DNA from: an uncultured Bacteroidales bacterium
GTDB lineage: Bacteria; Bacteroidota; Bacteroidia; Bacteroidales; Bacteroidaceae
DNA: 35,160 nucleotides
Assembly: GCA_945828345.1 (NCBI GenBank)
Contig: CALZRA010000010.1
Location: 1 to 35,160, forward strand
Direction of reading: 5' to 3'
The translations under genes and the position numbers were made by a program. The notes below the pieces were generated by a model, which worked only from the letters and a program-made list of their open reading frames with translations, was not told where the DNA came from and made no database searches. Shown piece by piece: positions 17,664-25,298 of the stretch (positions within the stretch are counted from its first letter, which is position 1; each line of letters begins with the position of its first letter).

Positions 17664-18383
17664 TTATCGGAGAGTCTGTGTGGGAATGTCGAAGAACATG
17701 TTCTTGGAAAGATCGTGGCGGTAATTTTCTAACCAGTTTCTGGAGAGTTCAACACGTTCTATAGAGGCCAAAGGCACGACATAGACTTCAGCTGGTTCGG
17801 CTGGTGTGCCGCCTATGCCCAGAATAATGAAGACGGGAATGTTCTTGTCCTTCGCAAACTGTCGGTAACGGGCCAGCTGTTCTTTATAAGACCACCTGAC
17901 TTTGTCCTGTGCATTATATTTGGCTCTCCATTTGCACTCTACAGCGAAGGTGTAAGTTTTTTCGCGTAAGGTGAAGGTCAGCTCCATGTCGGGATAGGTG
18001 CAGGATTCGGCATAGATGCCATGGCTATGCTTGTCACCCCTCCACTCTTTGAGAGAAAAGTATTTTTTGGAAAAACGGGACACTACATATTTTTCAAACT
18101 CTACGCCCTTTTCGTAATTTTCATCCTTGTTGTTGACGTTTGATGTATTGGACTGTACTTCGGACTGTACTTCGGGCTGTACTTCGGACTGTGCTTCGGG
18201 CTGCATTTCGGGCTGTGTTTCAGGTTGCGCTTCGGGCAGTACGGGCGTTTCAGCCTTTTTCTCTTCTGTGCATACTACATCTTCGGGGGTATTTTCATTT
18301 GCTTTTGGCTCCTGTAGATAGAGGACAATGCCAGCGATGAGGCAGACGATTCCGACAGCAATCAGTATGTAGGCCATTTTCAT
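17664..18383 (-). CDS. Membrane-anchored PD-(D/E)XK (Mrr-like) nuclease domain protein
   Basis: Role unknown. The 239-residue protein starts MKMAYILIAVGIV, with one transmembrane helix at about residues 4-22. A low-complexity linker of E/Q/P/S repeats follows (about residues 51-79, QPE/QSE units), and then a restriction-endonuclease-like domain. YEKGVEFEKYV supplies the first helix, YPDMEL gives D132, and FAVECKWR gives E149 and K151, the expected D...ExK triad. Topology predicts that the nuclease domain is tethered near the inner membrane; which side cannot be told, although few charges precede the helix. An in-frame ATG at 18533 would bury the helix behind 50 residues. It faces the rpn genes. 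Confidence 0.75.
   Translation of the reverse strand: MKMAYILIAVGIVCLIAGIVLYLQEPKANENTPEDVVCTEEKKAETPVLPEAQPETQPEMQPEAQSEVQPEVQSEVQSNTSNVNNKDENYEKGVEFEKYVVSRFSKKYFSLKEWRGDKHSHGIYAESCTYPDMELTFTLREKTYTFAVECKWRAKYNAQDKVRWSYKEQLARYRQFAKDKNIPVFIILGIGGTPAEPAEVYVVPLASIERVELSRNWLENYRHDLSKNMFFDIPTQTLR
18150..18230 (-). repeat. 12-bp coding repeat in the membrane nuclease linker
   Basis: Units resembling GAAGTACAGTCC recur about seven times in frame and encode QPE/QSE-type tetrapeptides. This is a length-variable tether between the membrane helix and the nuclease domain. Confidence 0.75.
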
Positions 18384-18534
18384 ACAATAAAGAAGGGATG
18401 CAATAGGTTTTGAGGAAATGTGGTGTAAGCGGTATCTGGGGGAGGTAGGGTTAGAAATTGTTTCTCCCTTTATCTGCTCTTCCGGTTCCCATATGCATGT
18501 TGCCGTGGTAAGTAAAAGGTGATGTATGGTCAAT

Positions 18535-18568
18535 GAAAAAGTCGAAGACTTTGTATAGTCCTCGACTT
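18535..18568 (-). terminator. Terminator of tRNA-fMet
   Basis: On the minus strand AGTCGAGGACT pairs with AGTCTTCGACT across a 6-nt loop and is followed by TTTTT. It begins 6 nt after the tRNA end. Confidence 0.85.
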
Positions 18569-18573
18569 GATTG

Positions 18574-18646
18574 TTGCGGAGGCCCGACTCGAACGAACGA
18601 CCTCCAGGTTATGAGCCTGGCGAGCTACCAACTGCTCCACTCCGCG
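18574..18646 (-). tRNA. Initiator tRNA-Met (anticodon CAT)
   Basis: A 73-nt tRNA with anticodon CAT (plus strand 18611-18613). It is the initiator and not the elongator: position 1 is C facing A72 (acceptor CGCGGAG/CTCCGCA, unpaired first position), and A11 pairs with T24. The anticodon stem is CCAGG/CCTGG, so the usual three G-C pairs at 29-31 become A29-U41, G30-C40, G31-C39. CCA is not encoded. Confidence 0.92.
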
Positions 18647-18687
18647 TTCATGGATTAGCATTGTTGCTTATCCCTTGTTTGCGAGTG

Positions 18688-18719
18688 CAAAGGTATGGCT
18701 TTGTGCGTATATGACCAAA
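18688..18719 (-). promoter_or_regulatory. Promoter of tRNA-fMet
   Basis: On the minus strand TTTG (18716-18719) and TACCTTTG (18688-18695) are separated by exactly 20 nt, an ideal Bacteroidetes promoter 41 bp upstream of the tRNA. Confidence 0.85.
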
Positions 18720-18883
18720 TGTTTTGCTGTTTTTTTTGTAGATAATTTCGTAGAATGTGTTTTTCTGCTCTTTTAGGCGATGATTTGCAAGTTAGCGATG
18801 GCATTTGGCGGGGTGTGGACAGAAGCTTTGTCGAGTTACTGTGCCTGCTTCTGCATGGTTCAGGAGGACAAGAATAGGGGCTG

Positions 18884-18993
18884 GCATAGTGACAGTCCAT
18901 AGCTTGGAAGGCTGGCTGCATATAGAACACGCTCCCAAGCCTGTTGCTGAAAACAGGCTTGGGAGCGTTCGGGGAGTTGGACTGCCATTGTGT
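18884..18993 (-). terminator. Long hairpin downstream of the amylase gene
   Basis: The core CGCTCCCAAGCCTGTT pairs perfectly with AACAGGCTTGGGAGCG (18930-18967), and outer imperfect pairing of CAGTCC with GGACTG extends it to about 18884-18993. It lies just past the amylase stop codon on the minus strand. There is no long T-run. The remaining gap between 18720 and 18884 shows no gene. Confidence 0.65.
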
Positions 18994-19015
18994 TTGCCCC
19001 AAAGGAGTAGGGGGG

Positions 19016-20689
19016 TTACCATTCCAAGACAGTGGCACCCAATTCCGGTACCTCTACATAAACAGGCATGTCGGGTTTCAGATCAATGGTGCTGGGCTTT
19101 CCTGTCAGCAGGCAGCGGCAAGAGAACAGGCCACGGCGCAGCTTCAGGAAGTCGAAAGCATGTTGTGGAATGCACACACCGACATGGATGGGGGTGTTGT
19201 CGAAGTTGGCTACAATCAGCAAGGTCTTGCCTCCCGGGTCTTTTCTCATGAAGGCATATTGCTTGTCGCTGTTATAGCCATGGGCATGCGTGTAGTTGGC
19301 ATATTGCAGGTCGTAGAACAGGCCGTTGGTAATCGCGCGGTTGTCGCGGCACAGCAGCATCACCTGCTTGTAATAGTTGTAAAGTTCCTTTTCGCTTTTG
19401 GTGAAACCCGTTTCGGGTGTTCGGGCCGACAGCTTGCGCAGTGTGGGCACAGACCAGTAGTCGAATATGGTGGTCCTTCCGTCGCTGCCGCTAAAGCCTT
19501 CGGCATCCATGGCGGGCTCGCCCAGTTCCTGTCCGGCATAGACCATAAACGGATTGGTGCCCATCATGGAGCTGACAACCAAGGCCGGCAGAGCCTTGCG
19601 GGCATCTCCTGCAAAGTAGGCCGAAGCAATGCGCTGCTCGTCATGGTTCTCCAAGAAGTTCAGCATGTGGGGACGTATGTCGTCGATGGCTTGCCAGCAT
19701 CCTGTGATGCAGCTGGCCGAAGCCATGCCGGTCACTACGCAGCGCAGTGTGTCATACAGTCCGACTTTGTCGTAGAGGTAGTCGAATCCGCTGGCAATGT
19801 AGTGGCGGTATTCAGCCGGGTTGTATACTTCGGCTATAAATATCACGTCAGGATATTTCTCTTTCACCTTGGCAGTGGCGTATGCCCAGAACTCGGCAGG
19901 TACCATTTCGGCCATATCACAGCGGAACGCATCGACACCTTTCTTGGCCCAGAACAGCAGGATGTCGGTCATCTTCAGCCAGGTAGAAGGAGTGGGCGAG
20001 AAGTGCTGGGTGCGTCCGTTCATGTAGTCCACACCATAGTTCAGCTTCACCGTCTCATACCAGTCGTTGCGCGAAGGCCATGCGTCGAAATGGTCGTTGC
20101 CTGTGGCTTTGGCTGGCATTTCCCTGTAGGGAACATCCGAACGATGTTCGTGGTCGAAGGTGGTGTGCAGTTCCTGCCCTGTGATGTAGTAGAAGTTGTT
20201 TTGAGGTGAAAAGGCCCATTCGGGGTTGTCGGAGAATCCCAGATCAAGCACATTCTTGGGGTGTGCATCGCTGTGGTACTGACGTGCCACATGGTTGGGC
20301 ACAAAGTCAATGACCATTTTCAGTCCCACCTTGTGCGTGCGCTTCAGCAGTCTCTCAAATTCTGCCATACGGTTGGGCACATCGGTAGCCAGGTCTGGGT
20401 CGATGTCGTAATAGTCTTTGATGGCATAAGGCGAGCCGGCCCGGCCCTTTACTACAGCCGGATGGTCAGGCCTGATGCCGTAGGCCTCATAGCTGGTTTG
20501 TGTGGCGTGTTCCAGCAGTCCCGTAAACCAAACGTGTGTGAAGCCGAAGTCGGCAATGCGTTTGAGCTGAACGGTGGTGAAGTCTTTCAGCTTGGAGCAG
20601 CCGTTCTGTTCGATGGTTCCGGCAGGTATGTTGGTCGTGTTGCGGTTCGTGTAGAGCCGGGTGAATATCTGGTAAATAAGTGGTTTCAT
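19016..20689 (-). CDS. GH13 alpha-amylase family protein, cytoplasmic
   Basis: Acts on alpha-glucans or maltodextrins. The 557-residue product has the four GH13 signature regions: DFVPNH (128-133), GVDAFRCDMAE with nucleophile D258, FIAEVY with acid/base E287, and ENHDEQ with D350. A C-terminal all-beta domain follows (LLIVANFDNTPIHV). No signal peptide is seen (MKPLIYQIFTRLY starts directly on the first barrel strand), so it probably works in the cytoplasm on imported or stored oligosaccharides. Exact specificity cannot be read from the motifs. It is preceded by a perfect 19-bp inverted repeat (20719-20797) that may be a regulatory site or the fabD terminator. Confidence 0.9.
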   Translation of the reverse strand: MKPLIYQIFTRLYTNRNTTNIPAGTIEQNGCSKLKDFTTVQLKRIADFGFTHVWFTGLLEHATQTSYEAYGIRPDHPAVVKGRAGSPYAIKDYYDIDPDLATDVPNRMAEFERLLKRTHKVGLKMVIDFVPNHVARQYHSDAHPKNVLDLGFSDNPEWAFSPQNNFYYITGQELHTTFDHEHRSDVPYREMPAKATGNDHFDAWPSRNDWYETVKLNYGVDYMNGRTQHFSPTPSTWLKMTDILLFWAKKGVDAFRCDMAEMVPAEFWAYATAKVKEKYPDVIFIAEVYNPAEYRHYIASGFDYLYDKVGLYDTLRCVVTGMASASCITGCWQAIDDIRPHMLNFLENHDEQRIASAYFAGDARKALPALVVSSMMGTNPFMVYAGQELGEPAMDAEGFSGSDGRTTIFDYWSVPTLRKLSARTPETGFTKSEKELYNYYKQVMLLCRDNRAITNGLFYDLQYANYTHAHGYNSDKQYAFMRKDPGGKTLLIVANFDNTPIHVGVCIPQHAFDFLKLRRGLFSCRCLLTGKPSTIDLKPDMPVYVEVPELGATVLEW

Positions 20690-20718
20690 GCGCAGTAGCT
20701 ATTCAGGTATTATTTTTG

Positions 20719-20797
20719 ATTACGGATTTATCTGATTGTTCTGAGGCGGAGCAACGGGTGTTGCGTGGGATTCAGCAAAATCAGATAAATCCGTAAT
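20719..20797. repeat. Perfect 19-bp inverted repeat between fabD and the amylase gene
   Basis: ATTACGGATTTATCTGATT at 20719-20737 is repeated exactly inverted at 20779-20797. The 41-nt spacer contains GCAAC/GTTGC and CTGA/TCAG pairings. The left arm is 30 bp upstream of the amylase start and the right arm 66 bp past fabD. It could be an operator pair, an attenuator or the fabD terminator. Confidence 0.85.
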
Positions 20798-20862
20798 AAT
20801 CCAAACCATCTGCCGCTTTCATGCTGAAAAACGGCAGGGTTCTTCTTGCATTCCAGACAAAG

Positions 20863-21765
20863 TTAGTCGTTCACACCGTGGGCGCGAACCTCACCGTTGC
20901 CCTTGCAGATTTTGGCAATCATGCCCTGCAGGGTCTTGCCGGGACCGCATTCCGTAAAGTCGTTGGCACCGGCAGCCACCATATTCTCCACTTCCTTGGT
21001 CCAGCGCACCGAAGCAGTGAGCTGTGCAATGAGGTTGGCCTTGATTTCTTCGGGGTCGGTATGTGCTTCGCCGTCCACGTTCTGGTAAACGGGGCAGATG
21101 GGCTTATGAAACTCGGTGGTGGCGATAGCAGCTTCCAGTTCGTCCTTGGCAGGCTGCATCAGCGGTGAGTGGAAAGCACCTCCGACGGGCAGCATGAGTG
21201 CGCGCTTGGCTCCAGCCTCCTTCAGCTTCTGGCAGGCTACTTCAACAGCCTCCACTTCGCCCGAAATAACCAGCTGTCCCGGGCAGTTGTAGTTGGCGGG
21301 TACTACCACCTTGCCGGTTTCCTGACGTACGGCGGCGCAAACCTCTTCAACCTTGTCATCGGCCAGGGCAATGATAGCTGCCATGGTGCCGGGTTGTGCT
21401 TCGCAGGCCTTCTGCATGGCTTTGGCACGGGCGGCTACCAGTTTCAGACCGTCCTCAAAGCTCAGGCAGCGGGCGGCGGTCAGTGCCGACAGTTCGCCGA
21501 GCGAGTGACCTGCTACCATGTCGGGCTGGAAGTCCGAACCCAGACACAGTGCGCTGACCACACTGTGAAGGAACATGGCGGGCTGCGTCACTTTGGTCTG
21601 CTTCAGCTCCTCGTCGGTGCCGCTGAACATGATGTCAGTTATTCTGAACCCCAGGATATCGTTGGCTTTTTCAAAGAACTGCTTGGCTATCGGGTGCTTT
21701 TCGTACAGGTCTTTGCCCATACCTACGAATTGTGCTCCCTGTCCGGGAAATACGAATGCTTTCAT
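20863..21765 (-). CDS. fabD: Malonyl-CoA:ACP transacylase
   Basis: Loads malonyl groups from CoA onto acyl carrier protein for fatty acid synthesis. The 300 residues show the N-terminal FPGQGAQ (oxyanion glutamine), the nucleophile S88 in GHSLGE, and catalytic H199 in GGAFHSP. The product ends with a typical GPGKTLQGM motif. An in-frame ATG 90 bp upstream would add residues unlike FabD, so MKAFVFPGQG is taken as the start. thiD lies upstream on the same strand, 162 bp away, and a -7 box at 21853-21860 suggests a separate promoter. Confidence 0.96.
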   Translation of the reverse strand: MKAFVFPGQGAQFVGMGKDLYEKHPIAKQFFEKANDILGFRITDIMFSGTDEELKQTKVTQPAMFLHSVVSALCLGSDFQPDMVAGHSLGELSALTAARCLSFEDGLKLVAARAKAMQKACEAQPGTMAAIIALADDKVEEVCAAVRQETGKVVVPANYNCPGQLVISGEVEAVEVACQKLKEAGAKRALMLPVGGAFHSPLMQPAKDELEAAIATTEFHKPICPVYQNVDGEAHTDPEEIKANLIAQLTASVRWTKEVENMVAAGANDFTECGPGKTLQGMIAKICKGNGEVRAHGVND

Positions 21766-21852
21766 TGTTATTGGTCCGTTTTTGAGATGGATATTCTTAA
21801 AATGTGTGGCCAGTCCATACCGCCCTATGCGGTCTTGTGGCCTGTTTGCTTG

Positions 21853-21860
21853 CAAAAGTA
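21853..21860 (-). promoter_or_regulatory. -7 box for fabD
   Basis: The minus strand reads TACTTTTG, an exact TAnnTTTG match, 87 bp before the fabD start. No -33 TTTG was found at 20 nt. Confidence 0.55.
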
Positions 21861-21927
21861 CAAAAAATGGTCGAAGCTGCGGACTTTTCTCCGTTACTTT
21901 TCGGTCAAACAGTCCACAATAGACGAA

Positions 21928-22722
21928 TCAAGGTAGCAAATACATCGCTCCGTGCCCCTTTCCGGCATAGAAATCCGCTCCTTGTTGCAGTGCATGTGTC
22001 ACGAACGCCTTGGCCCGTTCCACCGCCTGCGGCAAGGCGGCTCCCTGCGCCATGCAGGCAGCTATGGCTGATGACAGCACACAGCCTGTGCCGTGCGAGT
22101 TGGCGGTTTCGACGCGCTCGCCCCTATATATATATAAGGAGTGGTCGGCATACAGTACATCGGTGGGCTCGCCTTCCGTGTGTCCTCCTTTCACCAGCAC
22201 GCCCTTCGCCGACAGCTGCTTTGACAGCCATTCGGCCAGTTCCTTGGGCGTGCCATTCTGCTTCGCAGCCAGCGACAGTGCTTCGGGAAGGTTCGGGGTA
22301 ATCAGTGAGCACAGCGGCATCAGCAGCTCGCGGACTGCCTGTCGTGCTTCGGCATTGGTCAGGGGCAGGCCCGATGTCGACAGCATAATGGGGTCGAGCA
22401 CGGTGAATGGTGGATTGAACTGCCTGATGGCCTCGGCCACAGCCTGCACCGAGGCCGCGTTGGGGAGCATTCCGATTTTGACTGCTTGCGGCATCAAGTC
22501 CTCCATCACCGCCGCCACCTGTTCATACACAAGGTCTGCATCGACAGCCACACACCGTTTCACACCCAAACTGTTCTGGACAGTGAGGGCCGTGGGCACT
22601 GCCTGGCCATAGCATCCCAGCAGCGTAAAGGTTTTCAGGTCGGCCTGTATACCGGCACCGCCCGAAGGGTCGGAGCCGGCTATGCTGAGGCAGGCGGCAT
22701 ACTTCTTCAAAGGTCGTTTCAT
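21928..22722 (-). CDS. thiD: Hydroxymethylpyrimidine/phosphomethylpyrimidine kinase
   Basis: Phosphorylates HMP and then HMP-phosphate to give the pyrimidine precursor of thiamine. The 264-residue ribokinase-fold protein has the N-terminal GSDPSGGAGIQADLK (from residue 16), VKIGML, LDPIM, TPNLPEA and KGGH segments, and the SHGTGC anion-hole motif at 209-214. Length and start (MKRPLKKYAA) are normal. No other thiamine genes are adjacent. The -7 box lies only 4 bp before the start codon, which suggests a transcript with almost no leader. Confidence 0.95.
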   Translation of the reverse strand: MKRPLKKYAACLSIAGSDPSGGAGIQADLKTFTLLGCYGQAVPTALTVQNSLGVKRCVAVDADLVYEQVAAVMEDLMPQAVKIGMLPNAASVQAVAEAIRQFNPPFTVLDPIMLSTSGLPLTNAEARQAVRELLMPLCSLITPNLPEALSLAAKQNGTPKELAEWLSKQLSAKGVLVKGGHTEGEPTDVLYADHSLYIYRGERVETANSHGTGCVLSSAIAACMAQGAALPQAVERAKAFVTHALQQGADFYAGKGHGAMYLLP

Positions 22723-22726
22723 GCGG

Positions 22727-22734
22727 CAAATTTA
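22727..22734 (-). promoter_or_regulatory. -7 box for thiD, almost touching the start codon
   Basis: The minus strand reads TAAATTTG and the ATG begins 5 nt after its last G. With transcription starting about 7 nt downstream the mRNA would be leaderless. No -33 element was identified at 20 nt, which lowers confidence. Confidence 0.45.
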
Positions 22735-22918
22735 GGAAAAACCCCTTATCGCATTCCTCTTTACCGGGCACAATGTGCCTGCAACAATCCGATTCGGCCC
22801 TTTGTCAGGCCCTTTGGCATGGCCGAAGAGCAGTAAGCGAGGCTGCCTTTTCAGCAGTCTCCAGCGCAGTTTTCAACTTTTAAGTCAGGCGAAACACTTA
22901 GAAATGAAAGATTTGTAC

Positions 22919-22926
22919 TAAATTTG
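22919..22926 (+). promoter_or_regulatory. -7 box for tig
   Basis: TAAATTTG matches TAnnTTTG, 87 bp before the tig start, with no clear -33 box. The rest of the divergent 22735-23013 region shows no gene. Confidence 0.55.
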
Positions 22927-23013
22927 CCGCCGCTATTTGGTGTGGGCGTACCGTCGCACAGGTCCATGTGGCAATAACAAGCACGAAAATAACTCCTTAC
23001 AACGTAAAGAACA

Positions 23014-24363
23014 ATGAATATTCAATTCAACAAAGTCGGCAACGTGAGCGGTGAGCTTACCGTCCAGATGGAATTGGCCGACTACGAGGCAAAAGTAAAA
23101 AAGTCACTGAAGGAACTCAGCCAGAAGATTCAGATGCCGGGTTTCCGTCCTGGAAAGGTACCCATGAACCTGGTGAAGAAGATGTATGCCACCCAGGTAA
23201 AGGCCGAGGAAGTGAACAAACTGTTGCAGGATAGCCTGTTCAATTATATCAAGGACAACAAGGTCAACATGTTGGGCGAACCCATGGGCAGCGAAAAGCA
23301 GGTTCCCCAGGACATTGAAAAGCAGGACGACTTTACCTTCATCTTCGACATCGCCTTGGCTCCTGAGTTCAATGTGGAGCTGGGTGGCGATGACACGGTC
23401 GACTACTATGACATCGAAGTGTCTGACGAAATGATTACCAAGCAGCTCGATGCGCTGCGCCAGCAGGGCGGTCATCCCGAGGAGGCCGACACCTATGCCG
23501 ACCGCGATATCCTGCGTGGTGTGCTGGCCCAGCTGGGTGAGGACGACAAGCCTGTTGAAGGTGGCGTGGTTGTAGAGAACGCTTCGCTCATGCCCACCTA
23601 CTTCAAGAACGACGATCAGAAGAAGCTCTTCGAAAATGCCCAGAAGAACCAGGTGATTGTATTCAATCTCCACGCAGCCTACGACGGCAATGCCACCGAG
23701 ATAGCTTCACTGCTCAAGGTCGACAAGGAGAAAGTAGAAGAATATACCGGCAACTTCAGCTTCGAGGTACACGAAATCAGCCGTTTCGTTCCTGCCGCAT
23801 TGGATGAGGACTTCTTCAACAAGGTGTTTGGCGAAGGCGCCGTTCACAACGAAGAAGAGGCACGTGCCAAGGTCAAGGAGAACATTCAGGCCCTGCAGGT
23901 CAACGACAGCGACTACAAGTTCCTGCTCGACTTGCGCGCCTATGCCGAGAACAAGGTGGGCGAACTCGAATTCCCCACTGAGCTGCTCAAGAAGATTATG
24001 AAGGCCAACAACACCGACAAGGATGAGTCGTATGTGGAAGACAACTTCGACAAGAGCATTGTCGAACTGAAGTGGCACCTCATTCGCGAAAAGCTCGTTG
24101 AAGCCCAGGGTATCAAGGTGGACGACAAGGACATCAAGGCCGCAGCCATTCAGGCTACGCGCTACCAGTTCGCCCAGTATGGCCTGAACAACATTCCCGA
24201 CGAGTACCTCGAAAACTACGCACAGGAGATGCTCAAGAAGCGCGAACAGGTTTCGGCACTGGTAGAACGCTGCATCGACCAGAAGCTCACCGCTGCCTAC
24301 AAGCAGTTGGTTAACCTGAACCACAAGAGCATTTCGGCCGAGGACTTCAGCAAGATGTTCTAA
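23014..24363 (+). CDS. tig: Trigger factor
   Basis: Ribosome-bound chaperone that receives nascent chains at the exit tunnel. The 449-residue product has the ribosome-binding loop GFRPGKVP at 43-50, within a typical N-terminal domain, and long helical arms at the C-terminus. The middle region that would be the FKBP-type prolyl isomerase domain is diverged (about residues 150-240) with few recognisable active-site residues, as is common in Bacteroidetes. Start MNIQFNKVGN fits the family. It heads the tig-clpP-clpX run, which couples folding to proteolysis. Confidence 0.92.
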   Translation: MNIQFNKVGNVSGELTVQMELADYEAKVKKSLKELSQKIQMPGFRPGKVPMNLVKKMYATQVKAEEVNKLLQDSLFNYIKDNKVNMLGEPMGSEKQVPQDIEKQDDFTFIFDIALAPEFNVELGGDDTVDYYDIEVSDEMITKQLDALRQQGGHPEEADTYADRDILRGVLAQLGEDDKPVEGGVVVENASLMPTYFKNDDQKKLFENAQKNQVIVFNLHAAYDGNATEIASLLKVDKEKVEEYTGNFSFEVHEISRFVPAALDEDFFNKVFGEGAVHNEEEARAKVKENIQALQVNDSDYKFLLDLRAYAENKVGELEFPTELLKKIMKANNTDKDESYVEDNFDKSIVELKWHLIREKLVEAQGIKVDDKDIKAAAIQATRYQFAQYGLNNIPDEYLENYAQEMLKKREQVSALVERCIDQKLTAAYKQLVNLNHKSISAEDFSKMF

Positions 24364-24379
24364 GAGAACTCCAAGCCTA

Positions 24380-24560
24380 TAAGGTTGTTGTCGGGGTTAT
24401 GAGGTGACAAGGGTTAGGGTTGTTATCGGGACGATGCAACGATAGGGTGTCGGAGAGTCAAGTGTGCCGTCAGGCAGTGTTTGACCAACGTGCCCAGTCT
24501 CGCAGTCCGCGAAAGGCAACCGTCTTAACCTCCTGCTTCATAACCCCGATAACAACCTTA
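24380..24560. repeat. Long inverted repeat between tig and clpP
   Basis: Left arm 24380-24418 and right arm 24524-24560 pair well (AAGGTTGTTGTCGGGGTTAT against AAGGTTGTTATCGGGGTTAT in reverse complement). The spacer is about 105 nt and carries a second partial copy (AGGGTTGTTATCGGGA). The core GGGTTATGAGG resembles the arms of the gltB-gltD element. The right arm ends 39 bp before the clpP start. Confidence 0.8.
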
Positions 24561-24599
24561 AATTTATATCTCGTTCCCTCTATTCACTACACAAACGTT

Positions 24600-25283
24600 A
24601 TGCAACCCACCGATTTCCATAAGTTTGCCGTGGCCAACGCAGGCATCAGCTCCATGGTGCTCGACGACGTTATCAAGAGCCAGAACCAATATCTCAACCC
24701 CTATATTCTCGAAGAGCGTCAGCTCAACGTGACCCAGATGGACGTGTTTTCCCGTCTGATGATGGACCGCATCATCTTCCTCGGCACAGCTATCGACGAT
24801 TACACGGCCAACACCTTGCAGGCACAGCTGCTCTACCTCGACTCTACCGACCCGGGCAAGGACATCTCCATCTACGTCAATTCGCCTGGCGGATCGGTGT
24901 ATGCCGGTTTGGGTATCTATGACACCATGCAGTTCATACAGAGCGATGTGGCCACCATCTGCACCGGCATGGCTGCTTCGATGGCTGCCGTACTGCTCGT
25001 GGCAGGAGCTGAGGGCAAACGTTCGGCACTTCCCCATAGCCGTGTCATGATACACCAGCCCATGGGCGGCGCACAAGGACAGGCTTCGGACATCGAAATC
25101 ACAGCACGCGAAATCCAGAAGCTCAAGCGCGAACTCTACACCATCATTGCCGACCACTCACACACCGATTTCGACAAAGTGTGGGCCGATTCCGACCGCG
25201 ACTACTGGATGACCGCCCAGGAAGCCAAGGAATATGGCATGATCGACAAGATATTCGAACCCAAGCATACCGACAACCAATAA
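24600..25283 (+). CDS. clpP: ATP-dependent Clp protease proteolytic subunit
   Basis: Serine peptidase that forms the tetradecameric ClpP chamber and degrades proteins unfolded by ClpX. In the 227-residue product the triad is S127 (GMAASMA), H152 (RVMIHQP) and D201 (DSDRDYWM), with spacing identical to characterised ClpP. The N-terminus is about 30 residues longer than the Escherichia coli enzyme, typical of Bacteroidales. The start at 24600 (MQPTDFHKFA) is chosen because upstream codons fall in the intergenic inverted repeat. clpX follows after 15 bp. Confidence 0.96.
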   Translation: MQPTDFHKFAVANAGISSMVLDDVIKSQNQYLNPYILEERQLNVTQMDVFSRLMMDRIIFLGTAIDDYTANTLQAQLLYLDSTDPGKDISIYVNSPGGSVYAGLGIYDTMQFIQSDVATICTGMAASMAAVLLVAGAEGKRSALPHSRVMIHQPMGGAQGQASDIEITAREIQKLKRELYTIIADHSHTDFDKVWADSDRDYWMTAQEAKEYGMIDKIFEPKHTDNQ

Positions 25284-25298
25284 GCAGCACACACACTA

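Noticed and set aside
18127..18321. A cysteine-repeat microprotein (CTSGCTSDC pattern) on the plus strand
   Set aside because: It is the reverse reading of the QPE/QSE-coding 12-bp repeat in the membrane nuclease gene; the minus-strand frame has domains on both sides.
13731..18646. Integrated island using tRNA-Tyr as attachment site
   Set aside because: I found no repeat of the tRNA-Tyr 3' end within the cluster and no integrase gene. The nuclease cluster may still be accessory, but site-specific integration is not supported here.
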